Below are positions 6,361 to 11,332 of a stretch of 11,332 bases of DNA, piece by piece; positions within the stretch are counted from its first letter, which is position 1, and each line of letters starts with the position of its first letter. Position numbers and translations under genes: made by a program. Source of the DNA: an uncultured Ruminococcus sp. (lineage in GTDB: Bacteria; Bacillota; Clostridia; Oscillospirales; CAG-272); contig CACYWX010000062.1 of assembly GCA_902778205.1 (NCBI GenBank), forward strand, positions 1 to 11,332, written 5' to 3'. The notes beneath the pieces were generated by a model. It was given only the letters and a program-made list of their open reading frames with translations, had not been told where the DNA came from and made no database searches.

Positions 6361-7362
6361 TCAGTCTCTTCTCTGATAGAAGATAAATCCGCTCAGGATA
6401 CCGGCCACGGCCGCCAGGATCAGGATGACGATCAGGAAGTACATCCAGGACATGGCGGAGGAGAGGACGTTGCCGTCCGCCTGCTCGTAAACCGTGGAGA
6501 TATAACGCATGACCGCGTTGTCGTCCGCCGTGAAGGCGTCGATGATCGTGTAGATGGTATTCACCAGGATCATCGGGGACACCATAGGCAGGGTGATCTT
6601 CCAGAAGGTTTCCCAGCCGGAAGCGCCGTCGATGGAGCAGGATTCGTAGATGGCGGGAGAGATGGACTGAAGTCCGGAGAGGAAGATCAGCATCTGTACG
6701 CCGCAGCGGTTTACGATGTTGAAGATGTTGTTGACCATCTGCACCACGTATTCCACGATTTCGGTACCGACCATCATATTGTCGAAGAGCCGTTCCACGT
6801 CAAGGACGGAAACGATCTGCGTCGCCTGGGACTCCTGGCCGGAACCGTCGTCGATACCGGAGGACTCCTGCATGTAGGAGCTCAGGGTATTGGCGCGGTC
6901 GATGTCGGAGATCAGACCGGTGGTCAGGATGACCGGGATGAAGAAGATGGCACGGAACGCGGCGCGTCCGATGATCTTCTGGTTCAGGATAATGGCGATA
7001 AACAGGGAGAAGATGACTATGGAAGGAATGTCGAGGATGAGCTGTCTCAGACCGGCCACCAGCGTCGTCACATAGGAGGTGTCGACGAGGAGCGCGTCGG
7101 AGTAGTTCTTCCAGCCGACGAATTCAAGCCGGTAGCCGCCGCCCACCAGGATCTTGATCTCATTGAAGGAGTACTTGATCGAGTCAAAGATGATGGGCAG
7201 GTAGATCAGAACGAAGCCGATGAGGAAGGGGAGTACGAATATCCAGCCGGCCTTTGCCTTCTTGGATTCAAGAGAGGCTCTGCTCTTTTTCTTCTTACCG
7301 GGGGCATCGACCTGAATCTTCTGTTTCTTCCCGCCTTTGCCGGCGTCAATATTTAAGTTCAT
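6361..7362 (-). CDS. Carbohydrate ABC transporter permease, MalF-like (CUT1 family)
   Basis: A 333-residue permease, partner of the MalG-like subunit. A strongly basic cytoplasmic tail (residues 8-38, with a KKKK run) precedes the first helix (about 39-60). Further hydrophobic segments lie near 97-126, 136-150, 205-232, 258-276 and 303-328. The EAA coupling motif reads YESCSIDGASGWETFWKITLP (239-259, shown less its last residues as YESCSIDGASGWETFWKI). A polar loop of about 50 residues (152-203) with Ser/Gln/Asp-rich sequence separates the middle helices and probably faces outside. The start ATG 7362 follows AAAGGGGAG with 8 bases of spacing. The gap to the DUF5696-type gene upstream is 17 bases. 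No transport ATPase is encoded nearby; CUT1 systems often borrow a shared MsmK-type ATPase encoded elsewhere. Confidence 0.92.
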   Translation of the reverse strand: MNLNIDAGKGGKKQKIQVDAPGKKKKSRASLESKKAKAGWIFVLPFLIGFVLIYLPIIFDSIKYSFNEIKILVGGGYRLEFVGWKNYSDALLVDTSYVTTLVAGLRQLILDIPSIVIFSLFIAIILNQKIIGRAAFRAIFFIPVILTTGLISDIDRANTLSSYMQESSGIDDGSGQESQATQIVSVLDVERLFDNMMVGTEIVEYVVQMVNNIFNIVNRCGVQMLIFLSGLQSISPAIYESCSIDGASGWETFWKITLPMVSPMILVNTIYTIIDAFTADDNAVMRYISTVYEQADGNVLSSAMSWMYFLIVILILAAVAGILSGFIFYQRRD

Positions 7363-7379
7363 GAATGCGCTCCCCTTTC

Positions 7380-10300
7380 TTAACCAATTCTTTCAAAGCT
7401 CAGAGGACCGACGTTGATCTTCTGGCCGTTGTAGTTGACAACGATGTTGAAGGAGTTGTAGTTGATGATGAAGCTGACGCCGCCTTCGTACTCGACGCGC
7501 ACCACGGAGCCGCGGGTGGTCTTGTACTTGTCGAGGCCTTCTTCTTCCTCTTCTTCCTCATCGGGAACAAGCTCGCCGAACTCGTCGTAGTGGAAGCCTT
7601 CGGGAGCTTCTTCCTGCTCGTCATCGGCGGGAGCGGGAGCTTCCTCTGCGGCCTCTTCGGCGGGTTCTTCCACCGCGGTGCCGGCAGCCTCGGCAGCTTC
7701 AGCCGCGAGACGGGCTTCCAGTCTGGCCGCGCGCTCTTCCTTCTCCTTCTTCTCAGCCTCAGCTTCCTTCACGGCCGCATCTTCAAGGGCCTTGGCGGCT
7801 GCGTCGGCTTCGATTTCGTCGTCATCGGGAACGCGCTCAGCGTCGAGGAATTCGTGGTCAACGATGTAGGAGGTCTGCAGATCCTTGATGGCGTTGTTCA
7901 GAGTGCTGTAGTAGCGCTCCACGTCGTCCTTCCAGATCTCGTAGGAAACGGAGTAATACTTGGAGAGTCTGAAGTCTTCCTTCAGGTCGCTGGTGTTCTG
8001 GTAGGAGAGCATGAAGTACATGGCGGCGCCGTTTTCGATGGCGTGCAGGATGCCTTCATTGATGTCGCCTTCCATATTGATCGGCGTGCCCGCGAAGACC
8101 TTGGAGCCGTGGTAAACCATGCCGAGGAACGGAATGGATTCGCTGGCCTTCACATAGGTGGAGGAGGTCAGGGAGGCATTCAGGATGACGTCCGCGTACT
8201 TGACGGCGAAGGCGTTGCCCTCTTCGATCATGACGTGGGGGATGTCGTTGCTGATGCGTTCCAGCAGATCCAGCGTGAATTCCTTGTTGTCCTCGCGGTG
8301 GTACGGCTCGTCTTCGTCAAAGTCGGAGTTCAGGTCGGTACCGAGGGTGGAAACGGAGATTGCGTCGTTGCCGTAGGAGAGGTACGTGGGTCCGAACTTG
8401 TCGTAGAGCCGTCCGAAGTACGCCGGGGAGATGGCGATGGCGAAGGAACGGTCGAAGCTCTGCGTAGCGGCGTCGTAGGCGCGTCTGGTGGTGTACCGGT
8501 CGTCGATGGTGCGGACCGCGTGCCACTTCAGGGAGATGCCGTCGAACAGCTGCTGGTTGCGGATGTACACGAAGTCGAAATCGGGGTAAACGGTGAAGTT
8601 GTTGGCCTTGGCGAAATCAACGAGATCGTTGAAGCCCTTCTTGCCGCCCACCACGCGGGTCCACTTCAGACGATAAGGAACCGTGGGGTTCATACCGCCG
8701 TTGGCGTAGCCGGTGAGCTTGAAGTTGATGTTGCTGATGCCCTTCTCGGAGAGTTCAGAGTAGATGGTCTCGATGTCCTCGAAGGTGGTCAGGGGCGTAT
8801 CCACTTCCACGGGGAAGGACAGGATGCGCTCAGTGGTCTTGACGGAACCGAAGGTCTCGATGAACAGCGGGACATCCGCCTTCACGTCGGCCGCGGTCAT
8901 CTTGGTCAGGTCGCCTCTCGCGGTCATGTAATCGCGGTAAGCGGTGGCCATGCCGGTCCACTCGGCCTTGTAGCCTTCCGTGCCGTTGGCCTTGGCCAGA
9001 TTCTCGTCCTTCAGGAAGAAGTACTGGATTCTGTAGGAGTCGGTGTACTTTCTCTTGGAGGTCACGGTCCAGGTTGCGGAACCGGACACGGAGATGGAGT
9101 CGGCAAGGTTGTACTCGTCGGACGGACGGGGCGTGAACATGGCGTACACAGTGTTGTACGGATGGAGGGAACCGCCGCAGACCGCCATCAGGGAGGCCAG
9201 GGAGTCGCCCTCGGTGATCACAGCCAGGAAGCCGTTGTTATAGGTAGTTTCCTCAGCTTCAGCATCCGCCGCGTCGCCGGAAGTAGGAGCAGCAGCCGCG
9301 CCGCCGGGCGTTCCGGGATAGGTGGTCACGACGCCGTAGTAGGGCATTCTCATGCTCTCGGCGTGCTGACCGGAGATCTCATGGTACGCGTAGTCCGCGC
9401 CGTAGAGCTGGCCGGACAGGTTGACGGACTGGCCCTTGAAGTCCTGGAACCGGATCAGGGCGCCGGAGCCGTCGGGAATCACGGAATAGCCCTCGTACTT
9501 GTTGCTGCCCGCGCCGAAGAACGGGAGAACAGATACGTTCTTGAACTGGTACGCGGATTCGTCGAATTCGATACCGTTGGCGGGAAGACGGACAGCCAGA
9601 CCGTCGTCGTTCAGGGTGTACTCAAGGCTGAGACGGAATCTCGGCGGAGCCGCGTCGGCGCCGGTGTACTTGGTCAGGTCGTGGTCGTAGTCCAGTTCTT
9701 CGTAGGTGTACAGAGGGCAGTAGGTCTTGATGATGTTCTCAAGCTCTCTCAGCTCTCTGGCCTTAATGTCCGGGTCGCAGACGTACACGGCCATTTCGTT
9801 GGTAATGGGGAACTTCGCCACCATTTCCAGCACGCCGCGCTCGGTCAGGGACTCGTCATCCTTGTCCTTCAGGGTGTAGAAGGAGCTCAGCTTGTTTCTG
9901 TGCCACTCGTAGTCGATCTGGCCCAGGATCATTTCGTCGAAACGTTCGCGCTTGATCATACGGGGAACCAGACGGATGGTCTGCTCTTCACCCATGATGT
10001 ACTCGACGCGGATACCGTTCTTGATGCTCTTCTTGGTAATCTGGTTCCGGAGGGCGGCTTCATAGTAGCTGTTCATGGTTTTCTGAACGTCGTTCTCCAG
10101 ATAGGTGATGATGATCTGAGACAGGAGCTGCTGCTTCACGGCGTCGGAGATGACCTGGAAACCGGAAGCGATGTCGAAAGGGTTGGAGAAGGTGACCTGG
10201 CCGGTGGAGAGGTCCTTCACAGCGATTTCACCGGTGAATTCCTCGTACCACAGCTGGTAGCCGTTCTGCTCCTTGACCATGATCATGTCGGCGAGCTTAT

Positions 10301-10454
10301 CCTCAGCCGTCTCATAGTTCGTGTTCAGATAATCGATCAACGGCACGCCGTCTTCATCAACCTTGTCGGCGTAGGCGGCTTCCGCGGGGACTACCAGAGA
10401 ACCGAGAAACATGACCGTTGTCAGGAACGCTGAAACGATTCTTTTTATTTTCAT
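7380..10454 (-). CDS. Secreted DUF5696-type protein, probable glycoside-hydrolase-like TIM barrel
   Basis: A 1024-residue exported protein. The signal peptide has basic MKIKR, a hydrophobic core (8-22) and cleavage sites after AEA (26) or AYA (29). Residues about 260-480 look like a beta-sandwich and include VIPDGSGALIRF (325-336), which I associate with DUF5696. Residues about 530-830 have alternating strand/helix texture typical of a TIM barrel: NFKLTGYANGG (577-587), YPDFDFVYI (623-631), LGTDLNSDFDEDEPYHRED (704-722) and VMIEEGNAF (741-749). D707, D711 and E744/E745 are candidate catalytic residues, by inference only. Residues 876-973 are a low-complexity Ala/Glu region with helical heptad-like character and a run of seven Glu (966-972). 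A conserved beta-rich tail follows (about 980-1024). The start has AAGGAG 8 bases upstream. No cell-wall anchor motif is seen. No activity is established for this family to my knowledge. Confidence 0.8.
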   Translation of the reverse strand: MKIKRIVSAFLTTVMFLGSLVVPAEAAYADKVDEDGVPLIDYLNTNYETAEDKLADMIMVKEQNGYQLWYEEFTGEIAVKDLSTGQVTFSNPFDIASGFQVISDAVKQQLLSQIIITYLENDVQKTMNSYYEAALRNQITKKSIKNGIRVEYIMGEEQTIRLVPRMIKRERFDEMILGQIDYEWHRNKLSSFYTLKDKDDESLTERGVLEMVAKFPITNEMAVYVCDPDIKARELRELENIIKTYCPLYTYEELDYDHDLTKYTGADAAPPRFRLSLEYTLNDDGLAVRLPANGIEFDESAYQFKNVSVLPFFGAGSNKYEGYSVIPDGSGALIRFQDFKGQSVNLSGQLYGADYAYHEISGQHAESMRMPYYGVVTTYPGTPGGAAAAPTSGDAADAEAEETTYNNGFLAVITEGDSLASLMAVCGGSLHPYNTVYAMFTPRPSDEYNLADSISVSGSATWTVTSKRKYTDSYRIQYFFLKDENLAKANGTEGYKAEWTGMATAYRDYMTARGDLTKMTAADVKADVPLFIETFGSVKTTERILSFPVEVDTPLTTFEDIETIYSELSEKGISNINFKLTGYANGGMNPTVPYRLKWTRVVGGKKGFNDLVDFAKANNFTVYPDFDFVYIRNQQLFDGISLKWHAVRTIDDRYTTRRAYDAATQSFDRSFAIAISPAYFGRLYDKFGPTYLSYGNDAISVSTLGTDLNSDFDEDEPYHREDNKEFTLDLLERISNDIPHVMIEEGNAFAVKYADVILNASLTSSTYVKASESIPFLGMVYHGSKVFAGTPINMEGDINEGILHAIENGAAMYFMLSYQNTSDLKEDFRLSKYYSVSYEIWKDDVERYYSTLNNAIKDLQTSYIVDHEFLDAERVPDDDEIEADAAAKALEDAAVKEAEAEKKEKEERAARLEARLAAEAAEAAGTAVEEPAEEAAEEAPAPADDEQEEAPEGFHYDEFGELVPDEEEEEEEGLDKYKTTRGSVVRVEYEGGVSFIINYNSFNIVVNYNGQKINVGPLSFERIG
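7536..7829 (-). other. Low-complexity acidic Ala/Glu insert in the DUF5696-type protein
   Basis: Codons for residues 876-973 are almost entirely Ala, Glu, Asp, Lys and Pro. The first half (about 885-925) is a likely charged single helix or coiled coil (AEAEKKEKEERAARLEARLA). The second half is a disordered acidic, Pro/Ala-rich linker ending in seven Glu. It separates the barrel domain from the C-terminal beta domain and probably serves as an extended spacer outside the cell. Confidence 0.75.
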
Positions 10455-10475
10455 AATTCTTTCTCCTTCTCTGTA

Positions 10476-11332
10476 CTATACGCGGTAGCTGATTTCGTTC
10501 ACGATGTTCACGACGAAGCTGACGATCTTCGCCATAAGGCTGGAGAACAGCACGCCGATGAACATGATGAACGCCATACCGACAATGGTGCCCAGGCAGG
10601 CCAGAACGTTCTTGCCGGCGGAGTAGTCGTGGGTGACCATCATGGCGAAGAACAGCAGCAGACCCATCCAGATGTAGGCAAAGGACTGGAGCATGGTGAG
10701 GATGCCGCCCTCGTTCTTGGTCAGGAAGTTGGAGATGATGGTGACCGGGATGATGATCAGCGGCAGGGGCGTCAGGCAGTAGCAGCAGGCGGTGAAGATA
10801 TCGCCCATGGAGCCTTCGCCTTCAAACAGGGTCGTGAGACACCAGTTGGCAACGGTCCAGAGGAGCAGAGGCGCCACGACGGCGGTGATGGCTCCCATGA
10901 TGTTGAAGCTGGTGGACGGACGCGGGTTGAAGATGTAGCCCGTACCGATGGTGTTGTAGAAGTACGCGATGATGGTGATCAGCAGGCCGATGGTCCCCGA
11001 ACCGACCACAACGACTTTGTCTGACAGTTTCATACCGGACATGGCATATGCATGGGCAGCGATCGAAAGCGGTTCCACCATGGCTGCCTCCGCCTGCATG
11101 GCCTGGGCTGCTTCCTTGTTTGGCTTGAGCAGCTCTGCATTCCGCCAAATCTCGTCAAACAAAGCCAGAACCTGTGCCTGGTCGACACCGTGGATCGCCA
11201 TATTCTGCCGTTCACTCCATAGGAGATTGAACACCACGCTGTAGAAAGACAACTGATTATAGGCCATTTCCTCCCGCAAATCGTCCATCCTGCTGCTGAT
11301 TGTGCTCATCAGTGTTTCATAGTCACTTTTGT
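10476..11332 (-). CDS. Yip1-like membrane protein, 5' end open at the window edge, mosaic N-terminus
   Basis: Numbering is from the first ATG at 11309, but no Shine-Dalgarno precedes it and the frame stays open to the edge (KSDYETL before the Met), so the true start lies outside or the 5' part is not native. Residues about 111-277 form a four-helix membrane domain (about 137-160, 171-195, 207-225, 236-262) with the TGYIFN lead-in and the 'CLTPLPLIIIPVTIISN' stretch typical of Yip1-domain proteins found beside DUF5696 genes. Residues 73-110 (EAAMVEPLSIAAHAYAMSG to VVVVGSGTIGLL) instead resemble the cofactor-domain entry of zinc alcohol dehydrogenases. Residues before 72 match nothing I recognise and are helical and charged. 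The gene is 21 bases ahead of the DUF5696-type gene, so it would be cotranscribed. The Yip1 part is well supported; the rest may be an assembly chimera. Confidence 0.6.
   Translation of the reverse strand, partial: KSDYETLMSTISSRMDDLREEMAYNQLSFYSVVFNLLWSERQNMAIHGVDQAQVLALFDEIWRNAELLKPNKEAAQAMQAEAAMVEPLSIAAHAYAMSGMKLSDKVVVVGSGTIGLLITIIAYFYNTIGTGYIFNPRPSTSFNIMGAITAVVAPLLLWTVANWCLTTLFEGEGSMGDIFTACCYCLTPLPLIIIPVTIISNFLTKNEGGILTMLQSFAYIWMGLLLFFAMMVTHDYSAGKNVLACLGTIVGMAFIMFIGVLFSSLMAKIVSFVVNIVNEISYRV

Noticed and set aside
5869..7356. 495-codon plus-strand frame opposite the two permeases
   Set aside because: Asp/Val/His-rich low-information product; the opposite strand encodes clear permeases with EAA motifs.
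7365..10433. A 1022-codon open frame on the plus strand, antisense to almost the whole DUF5696-type gene
   Set aside because: Its product is dominated by Val, Gly, Asp and His with no recognisable domain, as expected from reading GC-rich codons backwards. The minus-strand frame has a signal peptide, a ribosome site and family motifs.
10980..11093. A separate zinc alcohol dehydrogenase gene
   Set aside because: Only about 35 residues match, with no catalytic zinc motif and no remaining Rossmann fold; it is part of a mosaic frame, not a gene.

Overview
The window looks like a chromosomal segment of a moderately GC-rich anaerobic Firmicute, most likely an uncultured clostridial (Oscillospirales or Lachnospirales type) gut or rumen bacterium. 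Support: a ferredoxin-dependent indolepyruvate oxidoreductase, an MnmM/YtqB-type tRNA methyltransferase, a VanY-type carboxypeptidase, strong AGGAGG ribosome sites, and a CUT1 sugar-type permease pair beside DUF5696 and Yip1-like proteins. This placement is from family knowledge; no rRNA or marker gene is present.

Layout. Positions 1-246 are non-coding: a cluster of palindromes (1-88), an intrinsic terminator (122-146), a near-consensus promoter (158-186) and a 9-bp leader hairpin abutting the iorA ribosome site. A rightward operon follows: iorA (253-1974), iorB (1986-2573), mnmM (2622-3188) and a membrane-anchored VanY-like protein (3188-5101), the last two overlapping by one base. It ends at a hairpin terminator at 5121-5157.

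A leftward operon converges on it. In transcription order it holds a Yip1-like membrane protein (5' end off the right edge), a large secreted DUF5696-type protein (7380-10454), a MalF-like permease (6361-7362) and a MalG-like permease (5281-6342). It ends at a second hairpin (5217-5251). No solute-binding protein or transport ATPase lies in the window. The leftward block reads as an uncharacterised carbohydrate or glycan handling locus in which a surface protein, probably a glycoside-hydrolase-like TIM barrel, works with a CUT1 importer.

Points of most interest: (1) the VanY-like protein has Tyr where the first zinc-ligand His belongs (SEYQTGLAVD instead of SxHxxGxAxD), while the other metal and catalytic residues are kept; (2) the open frame of the Yip1-like gene runs to the window edge through about 35 residues resembling a zinc alcohol dehydrogenase and then an unrecognised lower-GC segment, so it is either a true fusion/rearrangement or an assembly chimera; (3) the DUF5696 / Yip1 / CUT1 association itself, with lineage-specific acidic inserts in the DUF5696 protein.
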